Part shown: in pieces, positions 7,637 to 16,928 of the stretch
Layout: every line of letters begins with the position of its first letter
Numbering within the stretch: position 1 is the stretch's first letter
Assembly: GCA_036494815.1 (NCBI GenBank)
Contig: DASXNV010000106.1
Coordinates: forward strand, 100,192-164,191
Origin: Poindextera sp036494815
Lineage (GTDB): Bacteria; Pseudomonadota; Alphaproteobacteria; Caulobacterales; Caulobacteraceae
Direction: 5' to 3'
Length of the DNA: 64,000 nt
Translations under genes and position numbers: made by a program
Notes under the pieces: model-generated
Told to the model about the DNA's origin: nothing
Seen by the model: only the letters and a program-made list of their open reading frames with translations
Database searches by the model: none

Positions 7637-7666
7637 TTGAACTTCGGCCGGTAAACCGCCTAATCC
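7637..7666 (+). promoter_or_regulatory. Candidate promoter giving a leaderless trpF mRNA
   Basis: TTGAAC (7637-7642) and TAATCC (7661-7666) are 18 bases apart and end only 5 bases before the trpF ATG. There is no Shine-Dalgarno in between. If real, transcription would begin at or within a base or two of the start codon. Leaderless mRNAs are common in Caulobacter. Prediction only. Confidence 0.3.
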
Positions 7667-7671
7667 GCGCC

Positions 7672-8322
7672 ATGCGCTCCGAACCCGTCGCCGCCAAGAT
7701 CTGTGGCCTGTCCACGCCCGAGACCGTGCGGGCGGCGCTGGAAGGTGGGGCGGCCTTTGTCGGGTTCGTGTTCTTCGCCGCCAGCCCGCGCAACGTGCGG
7801 GCCGACTTCGCCGCGCGCCTGGCCGAGCCCGCCCGGGGCCGAGCCGGGGTGGTGGCGGTGACCGTGGATGCGGACGACCAAGCCCTGGACGCCCTGATGG
7901 CCACGTTCAAGCCCGACTTCATCCAACTGCACGGCAGGGAATCACCCGAGCGTGCGGCGACTGTCCGCGTCCGCACAGGGGTCGGCGTGATCAAGGCCCT
8001 GCCCGTCTCCGAATCCGCCGACCTGTCCGCGGCCTCGGCTTATGACGGGGTTGTGGATCATCTGATGTTCGACGCCAAACCGCCCAGGGACTCCAGTCTG
8101 CCTGGCGGTGTCGGGGCGAGTTTCGACTGGGCGCTGCTTGAGGGCCGGCGGTTTTCGCGGCCGCATTTCCTGGCTGGGGGGCTCGATCCCTGGAATGTGC
8201 GCGAGGCGACAAAACTGTCCGGGGCGCCCCTGGTGGACGTTTCTTCTGGCGTGGAGCGCGGGCCGGGGCTAAAGGACGCCGGCCTTATTTCGGCCTTTCT
8301 GGATGCGGCCCGCCGCGCCTGA
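7672..8322 (+). CDS. trpF: Phosphoribosylanthranilate isomerase
   Basis: This 216-residue (beta/alpha)8 enzyme performs the Amadori rearrangement of N-(5-phosphoribosyl)anthranilate to CdRP in tryptophan synthesis. The general-base cysteine lies in AKICGL near the N terminus and the general-acid aspartate in the HLMFDAKPP segment. GGLDPWNV and LVDVSSGVERGPGLKD form the phosphate-binding end of the barrel. Length is normal. It heads the trpF-trpB-trpA-accD-folC block, a conserved order in Caulobacterales and many other proteobacteria. No Shine-Dalgarno is visible before the ATG. Confidence 0.95.
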   Translation: MRSEPVAAKICGLSTPETVRAALEGGAAFVGFVFFAASPRNVRADFAARLAEPARGRAGVVAVTVDADDQALDALMATFKPDFIQLHGRESPERAATVRVRTGVGVIKALPVSESADLSAASAYDGVVDHLMFDAKPPRDSSLPGGVGASFDWALLEGRRFSRPHFLAGGLDPWNVREATKLSGAPLVDVSSGVERGPGLKDAGLISAFLDAARRA

Positions 8323-8361
8323 TCGCCTTGCCGCTTTGTCCAAACCTGTCAGGTCAGCGCT

Positions 8362-9578
<1,217 letters not shown>

Positions 9579-9582
<4 letters not shown>

Positions 9583-10424
9583 CCGTTCATCGTATCGACG
9601 CCCGCTTCTCCGCGCTGAAGGCCGAGGGCCGCGCCGGCTTTGTCGCCTATGTGATGGCCGGGGATCCCGACACGGCCACGGCGGCGGCCATCCTCAAGGG
9701 CCTGCCGGCGGCCGGCGCCGACATCATCGAGCTGGGCTTTCCCTTCTCCGATCCCATGGCCGAAGGGCCGCCGATCCAGCGGGCCGCCCTGCGCGCGCTC
9801 CAGGCCGGCATGACCCTGCGCGGAACCCTGGAGCTGGTGCGCGGCTTTCGGAAGGATGACGCGCAGACGCCGATCATCCTGATGGGCTATCTGAACCCCT
9901 TGATGTCCTACGGCTTCGACGCCTTCGCCACCGACGCGGCCCAGGCCGGGGTCGACGGGCTGATCGTGGTGGATTGCCCGCCCGAGGAAGCCGATCCCCT
10001 GGCCGACGCCCTGGACCGGGCCAGCCTGGCCCTGATTCGCCTGGCGACGCCCACCTCCGACGACGCGCGGCTGCAGGTGGTGGTCCGCCGCACCTCCGGC
10101 TTTGTCTATTATGTCTCGGTGGCCGGCGTGACCGGGGTCAAGGAGGCCGACGCCGCGGTTGTGGCCCCAGCCGTGGCGCGGGTGCGCAAGGCCTCTGGCC
10201 TGCCGGTAGCGGTTGGCTTCGGCATCAAGACCCCCGAGCGCGCCGCGGCCGTGGCCCGGGTCGCCGACGCGGTGGTGGTGGGCTCGGCCCTTGTGGACCA
10301 GATCGCCGATGGCGCTGGACACGACGCCTACGAAAATGTGACGCAAAGAGTTCTGGATACCGCGGCCGCTCTGGCCCAGGCTGTCCGCAACGCGAGAATC
10401 GATCAGGATTCCGTCCCGGCATGA
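9579..10424 (+). CDS. trpA: Tryptophan synthase alpha chain, TTG start
   Basis: The 281-residue alpha subunit cleaves indole-3-glycerol phosphate and passes indole to TrpB through the intersubunit tunnel. The catalytic glutamate and aspartate are in IIELGFPFSDPMAEGPPIQ, and YYVSVAGVTG and VGFGIKTPE are the phosphate-binding loops. The only reasonable start is TTG at 9579: it overlaps the trpB stop as TTGA and gives the expected N terminus (VHRIDARFSALKAEGR). The longer open frame back to 9399 lies inside trpB. The stop overlaps the accD ATG by four bases (ATGA). Confidence 0.95.
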
Positions 10425-11374
10425 GCATGTCTGAAGCCAAAGGCCCCCGCGGGGGACAGGGCGCCCCTCCCGGCGCATCGCCTTCGACCGTCAAGCCGAT
10501 CCGCGAACGCGGCGGCTGGTTGGCTAAGATCGCGCCCGGCGTGCGCAATCTGGTGGCCAAGCGCGAAACCCCGGAAAACCTGTGGGTCAAGTGCCCGGAC
10601 ACCGGCGAGATGATCTATCGTCCCGACCTGGAGGCGGCCTTCTGGGTCACCCCCGCCGGACGGCACATGCGGATCGGCCCCGCCCTGCGCTTCGCCTACA
10701 CCTTCGACGGCGGCGCACACGACGAGATCGAAGCGCCGCAGACCATCGACGACCCCTTGAAGTTCATCGAGGGCAAACCCTATCGCGACAGCCTGGCCGC
10801 CTCGCGCAAGGCCACCGGGGAGCGCGACGCGGTCTCCATCGGCGTGGGCGAGATCCGCGGCGTGCCGGCCGTGGCCATGGTGCAGGATTTCGCCTTCATG
10901 GGCGGCTCGCTGGGCTCGGCCGCGGGCGAGGGCTTCATCGCCGCGGCCCAGGAAGCGCTGAAGCGCGACGTGCCGTTGGTGGCCTTCACCGCCTCGGGCG
11001 GGGCGCGGATGCAGGAGGGCGCCCTGGCCCTGATGCAGATGGCGCGCACCACCCTGTCCATCCAGGACCTGAAGAAGGCCCGCCTGCCCTATATCGTGGT
11101 GCTGACCGATCCCACCACCGGCGGCGTCACCGCCTCCTACGCCATGCTGGGCGACATCCATTTCGCCGAGCCAGGCGCCCTGATCGGCTTCACTGGCCCG
11201 CGGGTGATCGAGCAGACCATTCGCGAGACCCTGCCGCCGGGCTTCCAGCGGTCGGAATATCTGGTGGAAAAGGGCATGATCGACCGGGTGGTCTCCCGCA
11301 GGGAGCTGCCCGCGACCCTGGGCTCGGTCTTGACCACGCTGTTGATGGGGCGCGCTCGCCGCCCGGCCGCCTGA
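10421..11374 (+). CDS. accD: Acetyl-CoA carboxylase carboxyltransferase subunit beta
   Basis: This 317-residue subunit pairs with AccA to transfer carboxyl from biotin-BCCP to acetyl-CoA, the committed step of fatty-acid synthesis. The crotonase-fold core is clear: DFAFMGGSLGSAAGEGF, FTASGGARMQEG, DPTTGGVTASYAMLGDI and GFTGPRVIEQTI. The four-cysteine zinc ribbon of E. coli AccD is not intact: of the CxxC...CxxC positions only Cys58 (KCPDTGEM) remains and the second pair reads WVTPAGRHM. Loss of this ribbon is, to my knowledge, common in alphaproteobacteria. The ATG overlaps the trpA stop. folC follows after 16 bases. Confidence 0.95.
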   Translation: MSMSEAKGPRGGQGAPPGASPSTVKPIRERGGWLAKIAPGVRNLVAKRETPENLWVKCPDTGEMIYRPDLEAAFWVTPAGRHMRIGPALRFAYTFDGGAHDEIEAPQTIDDPLKFIEGKPYRDSLAASRKATGERDAVSIGVGEIRGVPAVAMVQDFAFMGGSLGSAAGEGFIAAAQEALKRDVPLVAFTASGGARMQEGALALMQMARTTLSIQDLKKARLPYIVVLTDPTTGGVTASYAMLGDIHFAEPGALIGFTGPRVIEQTIRETLPPGFQRSEYLVEKGMIDRVVSRRELPATLGSVLTTLLMGRARRPAA

Positions 11375-11390
11375 TCCCCATATCAGCCAG

Positions 11391-12710
11391 ATGTATGATC
11401 CCCTGCGCGCCGAGGACGTGCTGGTCCAGCGCCTGCGGACCCTGCACCCTGCTCTGATCGACCTGTCGACGGACCGTATCCTGCGGCTGCTGGACGTGCT
11501 GGGCCGGCCCCAGGACAAACTGGCGCCGGTGATCCACGTGGCGGGCACCAACGGCAAGGGCTCCACCACCGCCTTCCTGCGCAGCATCGCCGAGGCCGCC
11601 GGGTTGAAGGTGCATGTGCTGACCTCGCCGCATCTGGTCCGCTTCGTCGAGCGTATCCGCGTGGCCGGAACCCTGCTGACCGAAGAGCGGCTGGAAGTCC
11701 TGATCAACGAGGTCGAGGCGGCGAACGCCGGCCAGCCGATCAGCTTCTTCGAAATGGCCACCGCCATCGCCCTGAAGGCCTTTGCTGACACCCCCGCGGA
11801 CCTTTGCATCATCGAGGTGGGCCTGGGCGGCCGGTTCGACGCCACCAATGTGTTCGACGCCCCGGCGGTAACGGTGATCACTCCGGTGGACTACGACCAC
11901 CTGGAATTGCTGGGTCCCGACATCGTCAAGATCGCCTGGGAAAAGGCCGGGATCATGCGCCATGGCCGGCCCTGCGTCTGCGCGCGCCAGATGGACGAGG
12001 CCTTGGCCGCGATCGAGACTGAAGCCGAGACGGTTGGTGCGCCGCTGCTGCTCATGGGGCGCGATATCGACGCCTTCGAGGATCAGGGCCGGCTGCGCGT
12101 GCAGCTTGAGGATCGCCTGCTGGACCTGCCGGCGCCCAGCCTGTTCGGCCAGCATCAGTTCGACAATGCCGGCCTGTCCGTGGCCGCCATCCTGCAGCTG
12201 AAGGACCCGCGCATCGACGAAGCCGCCCTGACCAAGGGCGTGACCACCGCCGTGTGGCCTGCGCGGTTCCAGCGCCTGACCGCTGGCCCCCTGGCGGCCA
12301 AGGCTCAGGCGCGCGGCGCGGACCTATGGATCGACGGTGGCCACAACCCCCACGCCGGCCGCGCCCTGGCCGACGCCGTGCGCCGCCTTGCGGCCAAGGA
12401 CGGACGGCCGGTCAGCCTGATCGTCGGCATGTTCGCCCGCAAAGACGCCAAGGGCTTCTTCGCCCCTTTCGCGCCCCTGAAGCCGGCCCTGTTCACCACC
12501 ACCTTCGACTCACCCAATGCGGCGACCGCCGAGGAGTTGGCCGAGGCCGCGGGTCAGGTGGGCATCACCGCTGGGATGGAACCCGACATCGCCGCGGCGC
12601 TGGACAAGGTGCTGGCCGCGGAAGGCCCCGCCCCGCACGTGATCCTGTGCGGCGGCCTGCACTTCGCTGGCGAAGCTCTGGCCATGAGCCCCGAGACCTG
12701 GCCGAGCTGA
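11391..12710 (+). CDS. folC: Bifunctional dihydrofolate / folylpolyglutamate synthase
   Basis: This 439-residue ATP-dependent ligase adds glutamate to dihydropteroate and then extends folates with further glutamates, keeping them in the cell. It has the Mur-ligase-like P loop HVAGTNGKGST (about residues 49-59), the LTSPHLVRFVERIRV loop, IIEVGLGGRFDATN and WEKAGIMRHGRP. The C-terminal domain carries LWIDGGHNPHAG. Length is normal. It closes the trp-accD block. Its stop is only 4 bases from the stop of the converging aldo/keto reductase gene. Confidence 0.95.
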   Translation: MYDPLRAEDVLVQRLRTLHPALIDLSTDRILRLLDVLGRPQDKLAPVIHVAGTNGKGSTTAFLRSIAEAAGLKVHVLTSPHLVRFVERIRVAGTLLTEERLEVLINEVEAANAGQPISFFEMATAIALKAFADTPADLCIIEVGLGGRFDATNVFDAPAVTVITPVDYDHLELLGPDIVKIAWEKAGIMRHGRPCVCARQMDEALAAIETEAETVGAPLLLMGRDIDAFEDQGRLRVQLEDRLLDLPAPSLFGQHQFDNAGLSVAAILQLKDPRIDEAALTKGVTTAVWPARFQRLTAGPLAAKAQARGADLWIDGGHNPHAGRALADAVRRLAAKDGRPVSLIVGMFARKDAKGFFAPFAPLKPALFTTTFDSPNAATAEELAEAAGQVGITAGMEPDIAAALDKVLAAEGPAPHVILCGGLHFAGEALAMSPETWPS

Positions 12711-12714
12711 GGGC

Positions 12715-13635
12715 TCAGCCGCCCGGACGCCGCTCGATGTCATAGCCCGCGAACTGTTCGATCGAACGCGGGGCGATGATCAGCGACGAAACCCCCGGTG
12801 TGTCCAGAATGAAGCGCAGGGCCGCGCCGGGGACGGTCCAGCCGCGCTCGCTGGCCTGTTGGCGCAGGCCGGCTATGGCGTCGAAGGTCGCCGGAGTCAG
12901 AAGGTGATCGTAATAGCCCGGCGCGTCATTGACCCGGGTCCCCGGCTCGGCAGGCCGGCCCTGCTGATACTTGCCGCTCAAGAGGCCACCCGCCAGGGGA
13001 CTGAAGGCCACATAGTTCAGGCCCTCGGCCTTGGCGAGGGGGATGACGGCCTCGAGATCGGCCTGTTCCAAATGATTGAACTGGTTCTGGACGTGGGTGA
13101 AGGCCGCCCGCAAGGCGCCGCTGGTGAGGGCCAGGACGGCGGTCAGGTCGGCCAGGCTGGCGTTGGAGACGCCGAAGGCGGCGATCTTGCCGGCGGCCAG
13201 GGCGCTGTCCAGCGCTTCCAGGGTTTCGTCCAGCGGCGTCTGGGGATCGAACTCGTGCATGTAATAGAGGTCGATCTGTTCCAGGCCCAAACGGTCCAGG
13301 GACCGATCGAGATGAAAGTCCACCTGGGCGCGGCTCAGGGGCCGGTCGCCCGGCGGGCAGCCGTGCGGATTGCCGAGCTTGGTGGCGATCTGGATGCGGG
13401 CGCGAAAGCCTTTGTCCTGAACCCGCAGCCATTCGCCCAACACGACCTCGCTGGCGCCGCCGCCATAGGTGTTGGCGGTGTCGAAACGCGTGAGCCCCAG
13501 GTCGCGGGCATGGTCGAGCAAGGCCAGGGCCCGTTCGCGATCGTCGCCCTTGTCGCGCAGGGCCGGTGACGAGCCCAGCCCGCCGAAATTGCCGCAACCG
13601 AAGAAGATCCGGTCCAGCTCGTCAGCCTTGATCAT
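12715..13635 (-). CDS. Aldo/keto reductase
   Basis: This 306-residue cytoplasmic NAD(P)H-dependent reductase has the (beta/alpha)8 AKR fold. The catalytic tetrad can be read as Asp and Tyr in RFDTANTYGGGASE, Lys in IQIATKLGN and His in LYYMHEFDP. FSPLAGGLLSGKY and the C-terminal VSSLIIAPRS help bind the cofactor. The N terminus MIKADELDRIFFGCGNFGG matches a start at 13635 preceded by GGGAGA. The physiological substrate is not predictable. It lies 23 bases after a PLP-dependent dehydratase gene on the same strand, so an operon is likely. Confidence 0.9.
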   Translation of the reverse strand: MIKADELDRIFFGCGNFGGLGSSPALRDKGDDRERALALLDHARDLGLTRFDTANTYGGGASEVVLGEWLRVQDKGFRARIQIATKLGNPHGCPPGDRPLSRAQVDFHLDRSLDRLGLEQIDLYYMHEFDPQTPLDETLEALDSALAAGKIAAFGVSNASLADLTAVLALTSGALRAAFTHVQNQFNHLEQADLEAVIPLAKAEGLNYVAFSPLAGGLLSGKYQQGRPAEPGTRVNDAPGYYDHLLTPATFDAIAGLRQQASERGWTVPGAALRFILDTPGVSSLIIAPRSIEQFAGYDIERRPGG

Positions 13636-13658
13636 GGTGTGAGCGTCTCCCCGGAAGC

Positions 13659-14624
13659 CTAGAACGGGTCCTGGCCGTTGAGGATCGCGCCCAGTTTCGA
13701 AGGATCGATATTTCCGCCGGAGACGATGCAGACGATGCTCCCCTTGCCGGACCGGCCGGACAGCGCGGCGGCCACCGAGGCGGCGCCGGCGCCTTCGGCG
13801 ATGACATGGTGTCTGGCGGCCAGCAGCCGAATGGCGTCGGTGATTTCGGCGAAGGAGACGCAGAGCGCTTCGTCGACGGTCTCGCGCACCAGGGGCCACA
13901 TCTCGTCAAGCACCGTGGTGCTGCCCATGCCGTCCACGAAGCTCTGGTCGTGCTTGACCTTAGTCGGACAGCCGGCCGCGAGGGCCGCGGCGGCGGGCTG
14001 CGAGGCCTGGGACTCCACGGCGATCATCCGCACGTTCGGCTTCAGCCGGCGCATGACCGAGCCTATGCCGCTGATCAGGCCGCCACCGCCGAAGGGGGCG
14101 ATGACGGTGTCGAACTCCGCGAGGTCCTCAAGGATCTCCGCGCCGATGGTGGCGTTGCCGGCCACCACAGCCGACTCGGCCACCGGATGGAAGAACGCTC
14201 CCTGCGCGCCGGCGAAGCGCCGGGTCATCAACACCTGCCACCAGTCGGCGAACGGGATGCGAATCACCCTGGCGCCCAGGGCCTCCAGCGCCGCGCCCTT
14301 GGTGGCGGCCGAGCCGTCCGGCACGACGATGGTCACCGGCAACCCCATGCGCCGAGCCGCCAGGGCCAGGCCCTGGCCGAAATTGCCGGCGCTGGCGCCC
14401 AGCACTCCGCCGCGCAGGCTGTCCGGGTCCCGGGCCTTGATGGCGTTGAGGGCCGCACGGATCTTGAATGAGCCCAAGAGCTGCAGGTTTTCGAGCTTGA
14501 GATAGATGTCGACGCCGGGGACCTCCGCATCGAGCCGCCACAGCGGCGTGCGAAGGGCGACTCCGGCGATATTGGCGCGGGCGGCGTCCACGTCGGCGGC
14601 AGTGGGAAGATGAAACGTGCTCAT
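13659..14624 (-). CDS. Threonine/serine dehydratase-like PLP enzyme
   Basis: This 321-residue protein is a fold-type II PLP enzyme of the threonine dehydratase / serine racemase group. The Schiff-base lysine lies in LLGSFKIRAALNAI, the asparagine-bearing loop in ASAGNFGQG, and the glycine-rich phosphate loop in APFGGGGLISGIG. It lacks the C-terminal ACT domain of biosynthetic IlvA, so it resembles short catabolic or racemase-type members. The start at 14624 has AAAGG upstream and the family N terminus (STFHLPTAADV). An amino-acid permease gene ends 17 bases upstream on the same strand. Together with the reductase they look like a small amino-acid uptake and breakdown operon (inference). Confidence 0.88.
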   Translation of the reverse strand: MSTFHLPTAADVDAARANIAGVALRTPLWRLDAEVPGVDIYLKLENLQLLGSFKIRAALNAIKARDPDSLRGGVLGASAGNFGQGLALAARRMGLPVTIVVPDGSAATKGAALEALGARVIRIPFADWWQVLMTRRFAGAQGAFFHPVAESAVVAGNATIGAEILEDLAEFDTVIAPFGGGGLISGIGSVMRRLKPNVRMIAVESQASQPAAAALAAGCPTKVKHDQSFVDGMGSTTVLDEMWPLVRETVDEALCVSFAEITDAIRLLAARHHVIAEGAGAASVAAALSGRSGKGSIVCIVSGGNIDPSKLGAILNGQDPF

Positions 14625-14641
14625 GAGGACCTTTCCGCCCG

Positions 14642-16048
14642 TCAGATTTCGACCGCTGGGCCGATGGCTTTGGCGCGCGCCGCCGCCTTGGCCTTCTTCC
14701 AGATGAAATAGCCCACGGTCAGCAGGCCTAGCCAGGGCACGCCCACGATCCAGGAAAGGCGCCAGTCCTTGTCCAGGGCCATGGTGATCATCAGGGCCGC
14801 CAGCAGCGCCAGGCCGGCGATCTGCATCACCGGAAAGAACGGCATGCGCACGGGCAGGTCGGCGGCCTTGTGGACCTGGCGAAAGCGCAGATGGCTGAAC
14901 AGGATCAGGGCCCAGACGGTGATGGCGCCGAACAGGGCCACCCCTTGAAGATAGGCGTAGGCGCGCGGGGTGAACCGGGCCAGGCCAACTGCGATCAGGA
15001 TAAACGCGCCCGACAGGACGGTAGCCGCCACCGGCGCGCCGGACTTGCTGAGCCGGCCCAGGATGGACGGGGCGTAGTCGCCGCGGGACAGGGAGAACAG
15101 CATCCGCGAGCACAGATAGACATTGGTGTTCATGCCCGAGAGGGCGGCGCTGATGATGACGAAATTCATGATCCCGGCGGCGTGGGGAATGCCGGTAAGG
15201 GCCAGCACCTTGACGAAGGGGCTTTGCGACACCGCCACGCTGCCGCCGGTCTGGGTCCAGGGGATGATGGCCGCCACCACACCCAGGGCCAGGACGTAGA
15301 ACAGGAACAGCCGGATCGCCATGGTGCGCAGGGCCGCGGGAATGGCCTTTTCGGGATTGGCCACCTCGCCCGAAGTCACCGCCACCACCTCGATGCCGAC
15401 AAAAGACAGCAAGCCGAGGATCACCGCCATCCACATGCCTTTGAGGCCATGGGGAAGGAAGCCGCCGGGGAGCTGGTAGAGGTTGTGCAGGCCCACTGGC
15501 TTTACGCCCAGCCCGAAGATATGGACCAGGCCCAGGATGACGAAAAGCACGATGGCCGTCACCTTGATCACGGCGAACCAGTATTCGACGGTCCCGAAAT
15601 TGCCGACCGATCTCGAGTTCACATAGAGGACGATGACGGCGAAGCCCACAGACCACATCCACACCGGCGCGTCGGGGAACCAGTAGGTCATGTAGATGCC
15701 GGCGGCCACCGCCTCGAAACCGGTGGCGATCACCTGGGCGAACCAATAGGTGTAGCGCACCACAAACCCAGCCCACGGATTGAGGTAGGTTTCGGCATAG
15801 ACGCCGAACGAGCCCGCAGCGGGGTGCATCACCGCCATCTCGGACAGGCTGAGGACCATGGCCACGGCGATGAAGCCGGCGATGGCGTAGCTGACCAGCA
15901 CCGAGGGGCCAGCATAGCCGAGGGCGATGCCGCTGCTGAGGAACAGGCTGGTGCCGATGGCCCCGCCCAGGCTGATCATAACCACCTGGGCCTTGGTCAG
16001 GCCCCGATGCAGGCCCCCTTCGCGTTCCACCACTGATGGGTATTCCAA
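14642..16048 (-). CDS. Amino-acid permease (APC superfamily)
   Basis: This 468-residue inner-membrane transporter has about 12 hydrophobic helices. The first-helix signature is VVMISLGGAIGTSLFLSSG, typical of the AAT family of the APC superfamily (GABA, proline, aromatic permeases), and LSFVGIEVVAVTSGEVANPE is the conserved loop after helix 6. Substrate specificity cannot be told. The start appears to be TTG at 16048 with a GGGGGG Shine-Dalgarno 6 bases upstream; GTG codons at 16033 and 16030 are alternatives. It leads a minus-strand group with the dehydratase and the aldo/keto reductase. Confidence 0.92.
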   Translation of the reverse strand: MEYPSVVEREGGLHRGLTKAQVVMISLGGAIGTSLFLSSGIALGYAGPSVLVSYAIAGFIAVAMVLSLSEMAVMHPAAGSFGVYAETYLNPWAGFVVRYTYWFAQVIATGFEAVAAGIYMTYWFPDAPVWMWSVGFAVIVLYVNSRSVGNFGTVEYWFAVIKVTAIVLFVILGLVHIFGLGVKPVGLHNLYQLPGGFLPHGLKGMWMAVILGLLSFVGIEVVAVTSGEVANPEKAIPAALRTMAIRLFLFYVLALGVVAAIIPWTQTGGSVAVSQSPFVKVLALTGIPHAAGIMNFVIISAALSGMNTNVYLCSRMLFSLSRGDYAPSILGRLSKSGAPVAATVLSGAFILIAVGLARFTPRAYAYLQGVALFGAITVWALILFSHLRFRQVHKAADLPVRMPFFPVMQIAGLALLAALMITMALDKDWRLSWIVGVPWLGLLTVGYFIWKKAKAAARAKAIGPAVEI

Positions 16049-16126
16049 ACCGCACCCCCCGGCCGGCTTTCCGGCGCAGGCTACGGTACATGAAATTTCA
16101 TGTTTGGGGCGCTAGAGCCTTTCAGT

Positions 16127-16178
16127 TAGAGCGCTTCCTGGTCGCCAAACCGGATCCACTTTGGCGCGAAGCGCTCTA
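16127..16178. repeat. Palindromic intergenic repeat, copy 1
   Basis: TAGAGCGCTTC (16127-16137) pairs perfectly with GAAGCGCTCTA (16168-16178). Inside it CGCCAAA (16143-16149) pairs with TTTGGCG (16160-16166), around an ACCGGATCCAC loop. The outline (AGAGCG ends, an ACCG...CACTTT centre) is shared with the repeat at 58135-58185 in the opposite orientation, so both belong to one family of intergenic palindromes. Confidence 0.8.
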
Positions 16179-16190
16179 GGCTCCTTGAAA

Positions 16191-16826
16191 TCAGACCACG
16201 GGCACGGCCATGCCGCGCTTCACCGCCGGGCGGTCGCCCACAGCCTGCAGCCAGAGATCGATGGAGGGGAAATCGCCCCAGGCGCCGGGCGCGCCCTGTT
16301 TAAGCATGGTCGAGGCGCCCAGGGTCCAGGCGTAGCAGGCGATGTCGGCGATCGAATAGTCGGCGCCGGCCAGATAAGGATGATCCTTCAGCCGGTTCTC
16401 CATCACCTGGAACAGGCGATTGGATTCGGCGGTGAAGCGTTCGATCGCTTCCGGCGATTTTTCCTGGGAGCGCATGACGAAGAAGCCCAGCTGGCCCAGC
16501 ATGGGGCCCAGGCCGCCGATCTGCCAGAAGGTCCATTCCAGAGCAGCGTAGCGGGCCGGGCCCGATGGCGCGAGAAGTTTCCCGGTCTTTTCAGCCAGAT
16601 AGACCAGGATGGCCCCGCTCTCGAACAGGCTCAGCGGGCCGCCGGGCGCGTCCTGGTCGACAATGGCCGGGATCTTGTTGTTGGGGGCGATCTTGAGGAA
16701 TTCGGGGGTGAACTGCTCGTCCTTGCCGATATTGACGGCCTTGACCTCGTAATCCAGGCCGAGCTCTTCGAGGGCGATCGAAGCCTTGCGACCGTTCGGC
16801 GTGGTCCAGGTGTAGAGGGTGATCAT
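16191..16826 (-). CDS. Glutathione S-transferase family protein
   Basis: This 211-residue protein has the two-domain GST layout. The N-terminal thioredoxin-like domain (about residues 1-80) contains YTWTTPNGRKASIALEELG and the cis-proline NNKIPAIVD followed by LFESGAILVYLAEKTG. The rest is an all-helical domain with the ADYSIADIACYAW motif. The TPNGRK active-site region places it in the YfcG/Ure2-like group, whose members act as disulfide-bond oxidoreductases or glutathione transferases using backbone Thr/Asn rather than Tyr. It is divergent from argE with about 100 bases between them. Confidence 0.92.
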   Translation of the reverse strand: MITLYTWTTPNGRKASIALEELGLDYEVKAVNIGKDEQFTPEFLKIAPNNKIPAIVDQDAPGGPLSLFESGAILVYLAEKTGKLLAPSGPARYAALEWTFWQIGGLGPMLGQLGFFVMRSQEKSPEAIERFTAESNRLFQVMENRLKDHPYLAGADYSIADIACYAWTLGASTMLKQGAPGAWGDFPSIDLWLQAVGDRPAVKRGMAVPVV

Positions 16827-16928
16827 TCGGCGGGTTCCCTATGGCGTCGATAGGCAAGTGGGGCGGGGCGCGGCTCAATCAAGTCATGCCCCCTTGGGCG
16901 CAGCCGTTCGGGGCGTTAGCTTGGCTCC

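Noticed and set aside
12706..12719. GCTGAG/CTCAGC palindrome between folC and the aldo/keto reductase as a terminator
   Set aside because: The loop would be only two bases and both halves lie within stop codons; no U tract.
13659..16091. Single 810-codon frame spanning dehydratase and permease
   Set aside because: The upstream two thirds is an out-of-frame shadow of the permease; the dehydratase has its own ATG and ribosome-binding site at 14624.
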